64,000 nucleotides of DNA from an uncultured Lachnospiraceae bacterium (GCA_910577165.1 CAJTLX010000009.1:1-64000), one strand, 5' to 3'; counted from the first letter of the stretch, positions 44,816-54,276 are shown. Notes: a model not told the origin generated them from the letters alone. Made by a program: numbers and translations.

Positions 44816-46654
44816 ATGCCGAGTACATTTTTTGGATTATCCATTGCAAAATCCGGTCTTTATGCCTCGATGGGGGGCATCAATACCACGGCGCATAATA
44901 TTTCACACACAAACACGGAAGGGTACTGCCGTCAGGTGATGGGGCAGACAGCGAGCAGCGCGCTGAAGGTGAATGCCACTTACGGTATGGCGGGCAGCGG
45001 TGTGGATATCACGGGGGTAAGTCAAATGCGGGATATTTACTACGATCTGAAATTCCGCAGCAACAGCACGATGGCGGGCGAGTATGTGTCAAAACAGCAT
45101 TATATGTCGGAGATTGAGAGTTATTTTAATGAGATTAATCTCGAGGGGTTTACCACCAGCTTTAACTCGATGTTTGACACACTTCAGGAACTTTCAAAAA
45201 ATCCTTCTGATCTCTCGTGCCGCACCCAGGTGACCAACTACGGGCAGAGCCTCGCCGAATATTTTAATTCGATGGCGACCAGTTTGAAGGCGATCCAGGA
45301 GGAAGCAAATTTCGAGATCAAGAATCAGGCAGATCGCGTTACTGCACTTGGACAGCAAATTGCAGTATTAACTAAACAGATAAATACTATAGAATCAAAC
45401 GGCGGGACGGCCAATGATCTGCGGGATGAGAGAAATCTGCGCGTGGATGAACTTTCGACCATCTGCAATATCACCGTATCCGAGAATATTGTGGGGGAAG
45501 ATGTCGGCGTTACCAGCTATCAGGTAAAGATTGACGGCTACACTTTAGTGGATACCTACGAGTACAATAAATTGATTGCTGTGCCGCAGAAACACCAGGT
45601 AAATCAGATGGATGCGGACGGAATGTATAAACTGATGTGGAGTACAGGACAGGAATTTAACAGCGCGAGTGCCAAGCTTGGCGGTACACTCTCCTCGCTC
45701 TTTCAGGTGCGGGACGGCAACAACGGTGAGGCATTTAAGGGCAAGGCAGATGTGGCGGAGGGTGACACTACCATTACTGTTACGATGGCAAGCATCAATG
45801 ATGCAGCAAAATTAACCATCGCACCGCAGGGCGTGATCACGGTGGGGCATCGTGAGTACGAGTATACGGGGTTTGTTGTGCGGGAGGATGAGGATGGCAA
45901 TTATGAGTATGAGTTTACCCTCTCGGAGGATACCCCCATCACAAAGAGTGTGGACGAGGCAGGTGTGATTATCGGGCGTGACGTTCACTATAAAGGGATT
46001 CCTTACTATATGTCCCAGCTAAATGAATGGGTGCGCACATTTGCCAAGGAGTTCAATGATGTTCATACTTCGGGAGAGGATCTAAAGGGCAGAAAGGGAC
46101 TTGATTTCTTTAATGGATCCGATCAGGTTACAGGGATGGACTATGTCTTTGGACAGTCCGAGGAAGATGAGGAGGAGGGGATTATCCTGCGCTCGACAGC
46201 GCAAGAGCTTGAGGATGAACTTTCTGTCAATTATGGAAATTATTACCTGTTGACCGCAGCGAATTTCAAGGTGACAAGCGAGGTCTATGCTGATCCGTAC
46301 AAGGTGGCGGCAGCCTCCTCGATCACGGACGGTGTGGAGAATTCCGATGTGGCAAAGAAATTGATCGCGCTGAAACTGGACTCCGATATGTTCCGCCAGG
46401 GAACACCGGGCGGATTTTTCCAGACATTTGTAGCAGAGATCGGGATTGACTCGGCAAAGGCGCAGCAGTTTGCAAAAAATCAGGAAAATATCTGCGCCAG
46501 CATCACAAACCAGCGTCTTTCGGTCAGCGGTGTCGATACGGAGGAAGAGGCGATGAATCTTATCCGCTACAGGATGGCTTACAATCTCTCGGCACAGGCG
46601 GTGACGGTAATGAATCAGATCTATGATAAATTAATTAATTATATGGGAGCATAG
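44816..46654 (+). CDS. flgK: Flagellar hook-associated protein FlgK, copy 2
   Basis: The protein is 612 aa from the ATG at 44816, with AAAGGAGG just upstream; a longer frame from 44738 runs into the previous gene. The N-terminal helix is GLSIAKSGLYASMGGINTT...HNISHTNTEGYCRQ and the C-terminal one is SGVDTEEEAMNLIRYRMAYNLSAQAVTVMNQIYDKLI. It is related to copy 1 but clearly diverged, including a different middle domain with a beta-rich segment (about 330-420). The second FlgK may specialise for another junction or cap state. Confidence 0.93.
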   Translation: MPSTFFGLSIAKSGLYASMGGINTTAHNISHTNTEGYCRQVMGQTASSALKVNATYGMAGSGVDITGVSQMRDIYYDLKFRSNSTMAGEYVSKQHYMSEIESYFNEINLEGFTTSFNSMFDTLQELSKNPSDLSCRTQVTNYGQSLAEYFNSMATSLKAIQEEANFEIKNQADRVTALGQQIAVLTKQINTIESNGGTANDLRDERNLRVDELSTICNITVSENIVGEDVGVTSYQVKIDGYTLVDTYEYNKLIAVPQKHQVNQMDADGMYKLMWSTGQEFNSASAKLGGTLSSLFQVRDGNNGEAFKGKADVAEGDTTITVTMASINDAAKLTIAPQGVITVGHREYEYTGFVVREDEDGNYEYEFTLSEDTPITKSVDEAGVIIGRDVHYKGIPYYMSQLNEWVRTFAKEFNDVHTSGEDLKGRKGLDFFNGSDQVTGMDYVFGQSEEDEEEGIILRSTAQELEDELSVNYGNYYLLTAANFKVTSEVYADPYKVAAASSITDGVENSDVAKKLIALKLDSDMFRQGTPGGFFQTFVAEIGIDSAKAQQFAKNQENICASITNQRLSVSGVDTEEEAMNLIRYRMAYNLSAQAVTVMNQIYDKLINYMGA

Positions 46655-46665
46655 GAGGCAAAATA

Positions 46666-48201
46666 ATGAGAATCACAAACCGAATGATGACAAATAATAT
46701 GCTCTACAATATCAATGGGAACAAGAATTCCCTTGCGGTTTTAGAGCAGCAGTACGCGACGGGCATGAAGATACAAAAACCGTCCGAAGATCCGATTGTT
46801 GCGGTGCGCGCCCTGAAACTGCGCACAAATTTGTCGGAACTTACACAGTATCACAAAAAGAATATTCCGGATGCGAAGGCGTGGATGGATGTGACGGAGA
46901 GTGCCCTGGTTGTGGTCAATGATATTCTGACGCAGGTGCATACCTACTGTGTGCAGGGTGCGACTGGCACGATCAAGGAAGGTGACCGCGACGATATTAT
47001 CAAGACACTCACCCAGTTAAAGAATCAGGTTTACCAGGAAGGGGATACCAACTATGCGGGAAGATATGTGTTTACAGGTTACAAGACGGACACAAGCCTG
47101 ATTTTTGACGAGGCGCAGGAACATGAGAAATATCTGATTACCGAAAACTTTACACCAGTTAATATTGATACAATTAAAAAGACCTTGAATGATTGTGACA
47201 TGGAACTCTACGATCCCGATGATCCGGAATCGGTGGAATTTACAGATAAGCCAAATATGCATACCGCATACCGTATCCGTCTTGCCTATGACAAGGTGGA
47301 CTCGCCGGAGGAGGATGGGAATATTGTGATTCGCACAGCACAGCTTGATGAGAACGGCGAGGTGGAGCGCGATCCGGATACCGGTGAGATTATTTATGAG
47401 GAGAGTTCTGAGGCGATCGAGAGTATGCTCTCCACCGATCCGAATGCCTACCAGGTAGAGGAGGGTATCCGCTATCTTACAGATACTGGGGAACTGATTC
47501 TTTCGCCGGAAGTCTATGAGGAATGGAGACATCTTGGCGCGATCCAGATCGATTACGAAAAGTCAGAATTTGCGAAAAATGATCTTCGTCCGGAACATTA
47601 TTTTAACTGTACGGTAACGGATCTGACGGACGAGGAGAAAGAGCCGATTGTCTATACAAAGGAAGATCAGCAGATTGGCTATGAGATCAATTTTAAACAG
47701 CACCTCACCATCAATACGCAGGGAGCTGATGCGATTCAGCACGATGTTGGGCGTACGATCGACGAGATGGTTAACGCGGTCAATGAGGTGATGGCAGCGC
47801 AGGCAAAGCTTGACGAACTTGATCAGATGATAAAGGACGACAACACCACACCGGAGCAGAAAAAGAAATTGGAGGAGATGCGGGAGTTAGTCAATACGGA
47901 GTATGTGTTGAAGACAGAGGCATTGCAGAGCGCGTTTTCTAATGCCTTGACAAAGATCGAAAAGCAGCAGGATGTAGTTAATGTTGCTGTGTCCGATCTG
48001 GGTGCGCGCTATGTGCGTCTGGAACTAACAGAGAGCAGGCTTGGCAGCGAGAAAACGGATTTTGAGGAGCTGCTTTCCTCAAACGAGGATGTCGATATGG
48101 TGGATACGATTATCAAGTACCGTTCCATGCAGGCGATCTACAACGCGTCACTCTCCGCTGCGGCACAGTCCGTACAGACGACGCTGCTTGACTTTTTATA
48201 A
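46666..48201 (+). CDS. flgL: Flagellar hook-associated protein FlgL
   Basis: The protein is 511 aa, longer than the usual ~300. The N-terminal flagellin-like helix (MRITNRMMTNNMLYNINGNK... and YATGMKIQKPSEDPIVAVRAL) and the C-terminal one (IDTIIKYRSMQAIYNASLSAAAQSV) define FlgL/HAP3. The central ~230 residues are an acidic inserted domain (about 150-380). It forms the second junction ring between FlgK and the filament. It is 11 bp downstream of the second flgK. Confidence 0.95.
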   Translation: MRITNRMMTNNMLYNINGNKNSLAVLEQQYATGMKIQKPSEDPIVAVRALKLRTNLSELTQYHKKNIPDAKAWMDVTESALVVVNDILTQVHTYCVQGATGTIKEGDRDDIIKTLTQLKNQVYQEGDTNYAGRYVFTGYKTDTSLIFDEAQEHEKYLITENFTPVNIDTIKKTLNDCDMELYDPDDPESVEFTDKPNMHTAYRIRLAYDKVDSPEEDGNIVIRTAQLDENGEVERDPDTGEIIYEESSEAIESMLSTDPNAYQVEEGIRYLTDTGELILSPEVYEEWRHLGAIQIDYEKSEFAKNDLRPEHYFNCTVTDLTDEEKEPIVYTKEDQQIGYEINFKQHLTINTQGADAIQHDVGRTIDEMVNAVNEVMAAQAKLDELDQMIKDDNTTPEQKKKLEEMRELVNTEYVLKTEALQSAFSNALTKIEKQQDVVNVAVSDLGARYVRLELTESRLGSEKTDFEELLSSNEDVDMVDTIIKYRSMQAIYNASLSAAAQSVQTTLLDFL

Positions 48202-48213
48202 AATGGAGGGGCT

Positions 48214-48693
48214 ATGAGCATAAGGGTAAGCACGAAACATTTTGGGGAAATTGACCTTGATACGGAAAAGGTGCTGAGATTCGAAAACGGTATTATGGGC
48301 TTTGAAGACTGCAAGAGGTTTGCGATCCTCTACAATAACGAATCCGGAACACGCCCTGTGATCTCCTGGCTGCAAAGCTTGGATGAGCCGGGGTTGGCAC
48401 TGCCGGTGATCAATCCGATCTTAGTTAGGGAGGACTACCATCTGATTGTGGAGGATGAATTACTTAGTGGGATCGGGGAGCTTAACGAGGAGAATCAAGT
48501 GATCTTTGTGACACTTACGGTGCCGAAGGATCTGACGAAGATGACGGCAAACCTAAAGGCACCGATTGTGATCAACGCAGATACGAGAAAGGGCTGTCAG
48601 GTCATTGTAGAGAATTCGGAATATAAGGTAAAATATCCAGTCTATGAGTGCTTTGCCAGGGCAAGGCAGGAAAAGGGGGGGGAACTATGTTAG
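48214..48693 (+). CDS. fliW: Flagellar assembly factor FliW
   Basis: The protein is 159 aa. It carries the family pattern FGEIDLDTEKVLRFENGIMGFEDCKRF, FVTLTVPKDLTKMTANLKAPIVIN and VKYPVY near the end. FliW binds CsrA allosterically and flagellin competitively, so free flagellin controls its own translation. The stop overlaps the csrA start by 7 nt, coupling the two antagonists. Confidence 0.95.
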   Translation: MSIRVSTKHFGEIDLDTEKVLRFENGIMGFEDCKRFAILYNNESGTRPVISWLQSLDEPGLALPVINPILVREDYHLIVEDELLSGIGELNEENQVIFVTLTVPKDLTKMTANLKAPIVINADTRKGCQVIVENSEYKVKYPVYECFARARQEKGGELC

Positions 48694-48905
48694 CCCTTTC
48701 GAGAAAGATAAACGAATCCATTATGCTCGGAAATGATATTGAGGTGACGGTTCTTGAAATTAAGGGGGATCAGGTAAAGATCGGTGTGAAAGCACCGAAA
48801 AGTGTTCCGATCTATCGCAGGGAGCTGTATCTGCAGATACGTCAGTCCAACAAGGAGGCGGCGGGCGGGCAGTTATCCGCGCAGGCACTTGAACAATTGA
48901 TGTAG
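48687..48905 (+). CDS. csrA: Carbon storage regulator CsrA
   Basis: The protein is 72 aa from the ATG at 48687. The RNA-binding core MLALSRKINESIMLGNDIEVTVLEIKGDQVKIGVKAPKSVPIYRRE is textbook. CsrA blocks translation of flagellin mRNA by binding GGA motifs over the ribosome site. A run of eight G lies just upstream of its start. A slightly extended C-terminal tail (GGQLSAQALEQLM) is typical of the FliW-responsive type. Confidence 0.95.
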   Translation: MLALSRKINESIMLGNDIEVTVLEIKGDQVKIGVKAPKSVPIYRRELYLQIRQSNKEAAGGQLSAQALEQLM

Positions 48906-48932
48906 TGCAATTAGAAAAAATAAAAAAAAGAC

Positions 48933-48960
48933 TAAATAACTTGAGAAAAACAGCCGATAA
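48933..48960 (+). promoter_or_regulatory. Second sigma-D promoter, upstream of flaG
   Basis: TAAA (48933-48936), 16-nt spacer and GCCGATAA (48953-48960). The 17 bases from AAAAACAGCCGATAAATAA match those of the promoter at 42.0 kb. It probably drives flaG-fliD-fliS. Confidence 0.85.
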
Positions 48961-49020
48961 ATAATTAGAAATCAGGATTAAGTTGAAATAAAAGAAAATC
49001 ACAGGGAGGTGCATGCAATT

Positions 49021-49452
49021 ATGGCGATTTCAACAATAAGTTCCGTTGTTGCCTTTGAGACAGCAAAGCAGCCTGTAGAAAGAGCAACGAAAGCGGCAGA
49101 ACCAGTTAATACGGTGGATAAGGTGCCAGTGGCGGAGGTAGCACAAAAAGTTCCAGTGGTAAGTGCGGGTGAGTCCGGAAATGGTTCTCCTGATCAGGGA
49201 CGGGATGCGGAGAAGAATGTAAACCGGGTAAAAGATGCGGTAAATCAGGCGAACAACAAACTGAAACTCAAGCAAAAACATATGAGTACGAAATGTGAGT
49301 TTTCGTATCATGAGCCAACCGGGAGGATCTCCATCAAAGTGATGGATAAGGAAACGGACGAGGTGATCCGCGAGATTCCTCCGGAGGAGACGCTTGAGAT
49401 GGTGGAGAAGATGTGGGAGCTTGCGGGTCTTATTGTAGATGAGCATCGATAG
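49021..49452 (+). CDS. flaG: Flagellar protein FlaG
   Basis: The protein is 143 aa from the ATG at 49021 (AGGGAGGT 10 nt upstream). The C-terminal half has the FlaG signature: LKQKHMSTKCEFSYHEPTGR, ISIKVMDKETDEVIREIPPEE and LEMVEKMWELAGLI. The N-terminal half is low-complexity and disordered. FlaG affects filament length in several bacteria. It lies just before fliD, its usual place. Confidence 0.92.
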   Translation: MAISTISSVVAFETAKQPVERATKAAEPVNTVDKVPVAEVAQKVPVVSAGESGNGSPDQGRDAEKNVNRVKDAVNQANNKLKLKQKHMSTKCEFSYHEPTGRISIKVMDKETDEVIREIPPEETLEMVEKMWELAGLIVDEHR

Positions 49453-49490
49453 GGTGCGGGAAAGTTTAGTTACAGGAAAGGGGGATGGGT

Positions 49491-51068
49491 ATGCCGATTA
49501 GAATGTCAGGCTTGGTATCCGGTATGGATACGGAGAGCATCATTAAGGAATTGATGAATGCGCAGAGTCAGAAAAAGGTAAAGATTGAAAATAAGATTAC
49601 AAAACATGAGTGGAAGACGGAAAAGTGGAAGGATCTGAATAAGAAACTCTATGATTTCTATAAGGGTTCTCTCTCCAAAGCAAGATTGGAGGGAAGTTTT
49701 CAGACAAGGAAGGTTTCTTCTGCGGATGAGACAAAGGTAAAGGCGAGTGCATCGGGCAGTATTGCCGCCTACGGCACACATAAAGTGCGCGTGGAACAGC
49801 TTGCAAGCGCGCAATTTGTAACGGGCAGTCAACTTGGAGAAATGAAGGATGCCTCCGGAAAGAAGGTTACGGTTTCTGGTGCGACAAAGCTCTCTCAGCT
49901 TGGGATCAGTGTAAGTGAGGGTGAGGAGTCCACAATCACCATCGCCTCTGGCGACAAGAAGATAAATCTCGATGTGACAGCGGATACGACAGTCAATGAT
50001 TTTTTGACCGCCTGCAGGGATGCGGGGCTTACGGCAAACTATGATACCTCGCAGAAGCGCTTTTTCTTAACGGCGGAGGAGAGCGGACTCGATCATGCAT
50101 TTAGCATTACCTCCACGACCAAGGGGGGTGCTGCGGGCGATGCGTTAAAGAAATTGGGTCTTGCGCAGGTGGAGTATACCAAGAAGGATGACGGCACGAT
50201 AGAGTATAAATATGATAAGACAAATGAGGATTTTTCGGTAAAGGAAGCCTCAAACAGCATTGTTTATTTAAATGGTGCAAAATTAGTCAATAACAGCAAT
50301 GAAATCTCAGCGAACGGTCTGAATTTAGAGTTAAATGCAGTGACGGGCAATGATGAGATCTCGATCAATGTCACAAAAGATACGCAGGGTGTATACGATA
50401 TGGTCAAAGGCTTTATCAAGGACTATAACGAGCTGTTAAAAGAATTGAATGATGCGTACTATGCGGATTCTGCCTACGGCTATGAACCGCTTACCAGCGA
50501 ACAGCGCGAGGCAATGAATGACGAGGACATTGAGAAATGGGAAAACAAGATCAAGGATTCCCTGCTTCGCCGTGACGGCACCGTAAATTCGCTGATCAGC
50601 TCGATGAAGATGACGATGACTGCTTCCGTGGACTATAATGGAAAGAAGTATTCGCTCTCCTCCCTCGGCATTATGACAACGGACTACAAGGAAAAGGGAC
50701 AACTCCATATCAATGGGGACGCGGATGACGGCGCGACGATGGGTAAGGACAACGATCTGATGAAGGCGATCGAGGAAGATCCGGATATGGTGATGACCGT
50801 GGTCACGACATTGGCGGGCAAACTTTACTCGACCTTCGGCGAGAAGATGTCAACAACGACAAACAGCAGCGCGCTCACCTTCTATGAAGATAAGAAGATG
50901 AAGACGGATCTCGACAAATATAAGAAAGAATTAAGTACGATGGAAGATAAGCTCTCCGCGATGGAAGATCGCTATTATAAGCAATTTACCGCGATGGAGA
51001 AAGCACTTTCCCAGCTCAATTCACAGTCGAGTTCGCTCACCTCCCTTTTTGGCGGCGGATCAATGTAA
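49491..51068 (+). CDS. fliD: Flagellar filament cap protein FliD
   Basis: The protein is 525 aa. The start at 49491 is 6 nt after AGGAAAGGGGG; an ATG at 49485 is too close. It begins with the FliD signature RMSGLVSGMDTESIIKELM, has central KVRVEQLASAQ and FFLTAEESGLDHAFSI segments, and ends with a coiled-coil (about 465-505) and a SSLTSLFGGGSM tail. It caps the filament and folds incoming flagellin. FliS and FlaG are its neighbours. Confidence 0.95.
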   Translation: MPIRMSGLVSGMDTESIIKELMNAQSQKKVKIENKITKHEWKTEKWKDLNKKLYDFYKGSLSKARLEGSFQTRKVSSADETKVKASASGSIAAYGTHKVRVEQLASAQFVTGSQLGEMKDASGKKVTVSGATKLSQLGISVSEGEESTITIASGDKKINLDVTADTTVNDFLTACRDAGLTANYDTSQKRFFLTAEESGLDHAFSITSTTKGGAAGDALKKLGLAQVEYTKKDDGTIEYKYDKTNEDFSVKEASNSIVYLNGAKLVNNSNEISANGLNLELNAVTGNDEISINVTKDTQGVYDMVKGFIKDYNELLKELNDAYYADSAYGYEPLTSEQREAMNDEDIEKWENKIKDSLLRRDGTVNSLISSMKMTMTASVDYNGKKYSLSSLGIMTTDYKEKGQLHINGDADDGATMGKDNDLMKAIEEDPDMVMTVVTTLAGKLYSTFGEKMSTTTNSSALTFYEDKKMKTDLDKYKKELSTMEDKLSAMEDRYYKQFTAMEKALSQLNSQSSSLTSLFGGGSM

Positions 51069-51367
51069 ATAGAAACGAGGTTAGATGATTTATATTTTGT
51101 TTTGGCTCCCTTTTTAAGGCAGACGCAGGTAGCATCAGATTTTAAAGAAAGTATTCCCGACAGCATATGCGAACGGGATAGAGGGTGTGGTGTTACATCC
51201 AGTCAGAGTAAATGCGGCTTTTTTATGCGCAGTGGAAAACTTTTCCTCTGCTCGATTAGAATGCATTGACTGATAAACTAAATTTATTAAAATTAATCCT
51301 GTCTTATCATGATTTTAATAAATTTAATAACATAACAGAGTGATAACAAGGACAAGGAGGTTACGTT
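51069..51367 (+). other. Non-coding stretch before fliS with 14-bp inverted repeat
   Basis: No gene is seen. A perfect 14-bp inverted repeat (AAATTTATTAAAAT at 51280-51293 with ATTTTAATAAATTT at 51312-51325, 18-nt loop) lies about 45 bp upstream of the fliS start. A weak hairpin (TCCCG/CGGGA) occurs near 51154-51178. Confidence 0.7.
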
Positions 51368-51754
51368 ATGGCACCAAATACCAATATTGCGGCGGCTTAC
51401 CAGGGAATTAAGGTGAATACTGCTTCACCGGCGGAATTGACGCTGATGCTGTATGAGGGAGCAATTAAATTCTGTAACAAGGCAATCTATGCGATCGAGG
51501 ATAAAAATATTAGCAAGGCAAATGAAAACCTGTTAAAAGCACAGAAAATTATTATGGAATTTCGCGGGACATTGGATTTTAAGTATCCGGTAGCAAAAGA
51601 TTTTGAGCTGATCTATGATTATATTTATCGTAGACTGGTGGAAGCGAACATTAAGAAGGACAAGGAAATTGTTGAGGACGCACTAAAATATATTCGTGAT
51701 ATGCGCGATACATGGAAAGAGGTTATGCGCACCAACAAAATGTATGTGAAATAA
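51368..51754 (+). CDS. fliS: Flagellar export chaperone FliS
   Basis: The protein is 128 aa. It carries the family pattern IAAAYQGIKVNTASPAELTLMLYEGAIKFCNKA and late LIYDYIYRRLVEANIKKD. It binds the flagellin C-terminus and prevents early polymerisation. It has AAGGAGG upstream. A strong terminator follows its stop codon. Confidence 0.96.
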   Translation: MAPNTNIAAAYQGIKVNTASPAELTLMLYEGAIKFCNKAIYAIEDKNISKANENLLKAQKIIMEFRGTLDFKYPVAKDFELIYDYIYRRLVEANIKKDKEIVEDALKYIRDMRDTWKEVMRTNKMYVK

Positions 51755-51766
51755 ATGTGAACAAAC

Positions 51767-51800
51767 AGAAAAAGGCTTTTATTAAAAGCCTTTTTCTGCT
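51767..51800 (+). terminator. Intrinsic terminator after fliS
   Basis: The 14-bp stem AGAAAAAGGCTTTT pairs with AAAAGCCTTTTTCT around a 3-nt loop. TATAAT at 51800-51805 directly after it could be a -10 for the next gene, but its -35 is weak. Confidence 0.9.
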
Positions 51801-51902
51801 ATAATAGGATATAGCGTATGGTGGGATAAAATTGCAGGACGCTTTGGCACAGTGTGCTTTAGCGGCAGAATGGGGGAAAGGATGGAAGCAGGCGATCCAA
51901 TT

Positions 51903-52373
51903 ATGACACAGCTTGAGATACTGGAGAAATGTCTCGTGTGTAAGGGGGAACTCTTGGAAAAAATTTATGAAGAAACCGAAGAACAGGAAGCCATCCTGGA
52001 CACGAATCCCTTTTCGGAGGAGGCTTTCGGGCGAACTTTGGAGAGGAAGGAAGAATATATTGAAAAGCTTACACAGTACGATAAAGGATTTGAACAGATT
52101 TTTGCGAAAATAAAGGGGGATGTGATTGCACACAAAGAGTGCTACCGGGCGCGGATTGAGAGTATGCAGCATCTGATTGGCAAGGTGACACAAAAGGCAG
52201 TTCGCATTCAGTCGCTGGAGCAGAAAAACAGGGTGAAGTTAGAAATTTATTTTAATAGTCGCCGACAGCAGATCAAAAATTTTAATATCAGTAATCGCAC
52301 AGTATCCAATTATTATAAATCAATGTCATCCGGAGGGAAGGCGGATGCATATTTTATGGATAAGAAACAGTAA
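51903..52373 (+). CDS. FliT/FlgN-like helical protein
   Basis: The protein is 156 aa if the ATG at 51903 (MTQLEILEKC) is used; in-frame ATGs at 51870 and 51882 would add 7-11 residues and no ribosome site decides between them. It is entirely helical, with CLVCKGELLEKIYEETEEQEAIL and LIGKVTQKAVRIQSLEQKNRVKLE, resembling small flagellar chaperones of the FlgN/FliT class. Such a gene often follows fliS in Clostridia. The C-terminal 30 residues (SNRTVSNYYKSM...) look like a flexible tail. Confidence 0.7.
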   Translation: MTQLEILEKCLVCKGELLEKIYEETEEQEAILDTNPFSEEAFGRTLERKEEYIEKLTQYDKGFEQIFAKIKGDVIAHKECYRARIESMQHLIGKVTQKAVRIQSLEQKNRVKLEIYFNSRRQQIKNFNISNRTVSNYYKSMSSGGKADAYFMDKKQ

Positions 52374-52404
52374 GAAAATGAAAACGATGAGAGGAGTGAG
52401 AAAA

Positions 52405-54264
52405 ATGAAACGTTATAAGCGAACAATATATGCTCTTTTTGCAGCTGCATTTGTGTTTGCGGGAGGAGCCAAAGTATGGGATATGGCAGGTGAGGAGGTC
52501 TTTGCACAGGAGGGGGGACTTGCAGGGGAAGCACCCGAACATACTCTCCCCGCGGCTAAACCTGTGCCAGCTCCGTCCATGGTAACCAGGCAGGGGGGGG
52601 AGGATATATCCCGGACAGTAACTTCACCTGCGGATGCTAAGGCAGATACGACTCCAGGCAGGACAACTGCCAATACTACATTGTCCCAGGAAATTACGGA
52701 TACTCTGTCGCTGAGTACAGCTGCGAATACTATCACACCGACTCCGACCCCGATGATCCTTGTGTCAAATGGTGCCCCGCTTATCCAGGTGGATTATGCG
52801 AATTATGCGGCGTGGCTGACTGTGGGACCGAATGATAAATACATTATTTTTGAAGTAATGAAGGCAAAGAAAGCCAAGGATGGCTCCCTTACCTATACAC
52901 CGGGGAACCAGTATATGTATGATCTGACCGAGTTGGCTTCCCAGGTTTTGCAAAAGACGATCCGGATTGATCTTTCCTTCTTAAAAGCTACAAATACACA
53001 GTATATTCAGATTCACGGCGACGCAAACCCGTTGAATGTTTCGGGGGTGATTCCGATTGCCGCGCAGCCAAAAAAACCGAGTATCAAGTACGTGGGGGGA
53101 ACGTTTACCGCAAAGATTGATAAGCAGCAAGTGACATTAAACCCGATTCAGCTTGATGCCTACGAGTATAAGACCTTATACGGCTCCAAGTGGGAGAGTC
53201 TGCGCAATTACAATGGAATGACCTCATCGATTGCGGGGACGACACTCTTAATTAGAGAGAAGGCAACTGCCACTTCTCCGGCTGGTGTGGAAGCAAAATT
53301 AAAGATTCCGGCAGCGGCAAAGGCACCAAAAGTGACGATCGATTATGTGAAGGGAACCATCAATATTCCCAAAAGCGTAGAATTCAAGATCTCATTCAAA
53401 GGAAAAGAAGGCAACTGGGCAGTGTACCGAAATGATAAGGGCGCGGAAGCCGCATCAAAATTGTCCCCGACCGAGGTTTTAGGGCATTTTATTCCCTACA
53501 TTGGCGGACCGCTGACCGCAGAGGATAAGACAGCGGCACTTGAGGTAGATGGTTTTTCAATTATTGCCCGCACAAAGAAAGTGGAAAAAAATGGGGTGGT
53601 GACTAAGGCCGCTTCCCAGCCGGCTTTTTTGACCATTCCGGCAACCACAAAAGTAATAAAGGCAGAAAAAGAAGACAAAATTTTAGGTTCCGTGCCCACC
53701 GTTTATTTAACTTACAAAAATGTTGAAAACGGAGTGGAGTTAACCGCAGTGGGCGGAAGTTTTGACTATTCCATCGATAATGGGAAAAGCTGGAAAGTTG
53801 TAAAACCGGATGCGAAGAAACCGACGGTTGCAACGCCGAAAAAGGATGTGAATGCGGTGTTGGTGCGTGAATCCGGCACAAAGGCTGTCACATCAAAGGA
53901 TGGAAAAGTAACCCTCGCAAGACTTCCTTCCTCCAATTCGATCTCCACTTCCTGGGCACCGCCGCTTGAGATCGATGTGGCGGGACAGGGGCTTGGCACA
54001 GATGCAATGTATATCAGGGAGACCGAAAAGGCGGAGCTAAATTTTGGTGTTTCACAGGGAAAACATCAGGTTACGGATGCTTCAATAAAACATACCACCA
54101 CGCTTCCTGCATCGGCGAATCTAATAGTTGCAAACGGTGCAATCACCTTTGTGGCACCTGCATACAATGAGACGGGAACAAATAATTATGTAATTGAAAT
54201 TACGGCGGAAAAGGCAAACTATACGCCCGCAGTATTAAAAATAAATGTTACAGTAACACGATAA
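52405..54264 (+). CDS. Secreted protein with three beta-rich repeat modules, unknown
   Basis: The protein is 619 aa from the ATG at 52405 (GAGGAGTGAG upstream). It has a signal peptide (to about residue 34) and a Thr/Pro/Ser-rich linker (about 38-115, including TPTPTP). After a first domain (about 118-215), three related modules of about 85-110 aa follow. Each opens with a pattern like PKVTIDYVKGT (at about 220, 310 and 430) and closes with a strand like TLLIREKAT or AVLVRESGT, followed by a lysine-valine-lysine strand and IPA or LPS. The last 90 residues form a separate beta domain ending NVTVTR. It has no LPXTG or other anchor. No family was recognised. Its position between flagellar and spore genes does not settle a role. 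Confidence 0.7.
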   Translation: MKRYKRTIYALFAAAFVFAGGAKVWDMAGEEVFAQEGGLAGEAPEHTLPAAKPVPAPSMVTRQGGEDISRTVTSPADAKADTTPGRTTANTTLSQEITDTLSLSTAANTITPTPTPMILVSNGAPLIQVDYANYAAWLTVGPNDKYIIFEVMKAKKAKDGSLTYTPGNQYMYDLTELASQVLQKTIRIDLSFLKATNTQYIQIHGDANPLNVSGVIPIAAQPKKPSIKYVGGTFTAKIDKQQVTLNPIQLDAYEYKTLYGSKWESLRNYNGMTSSIAGTTLLIREKATATSPAGVEAKLKIPAAAKAPKVTIDYVKGTINIPKSVEFKISFKGKEGNWAVYRNDKGAEAASKLSPTEVLGHFIPYIGGPLTAEDKTAALEVDGFSIIARTKKVEKNGVVTKAASQPAFLTIPATTKVIKAEKEDKILGSVPTVYLTYKNVENGVELTAVGGSFDYSIDNGKSWKVVKPDAKKPTVATPKKDVNAVLVRESGTKAVTSKDGKVTLARLPSSNSISTSWAPPLEIDVAGQGLGTDAMYIRETEKAELNFGVSQGKHQVTDASIKHTTTLPASANLIVANGAITFVAPAYNETGTNNYVIEITAEKANYTPAVLKINVTVTR

Positions 54265-54276
54265 GCCGCAAAATGA

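Noticed and set aside
51100..51180. Possible cyclic-di-GMP riboswitch upstream of fliS
   Set aside because: A few GCAGACGCAGGTAGC-like bases occur, but the conserved GEMM core and its tetraloop/receptor are not present.
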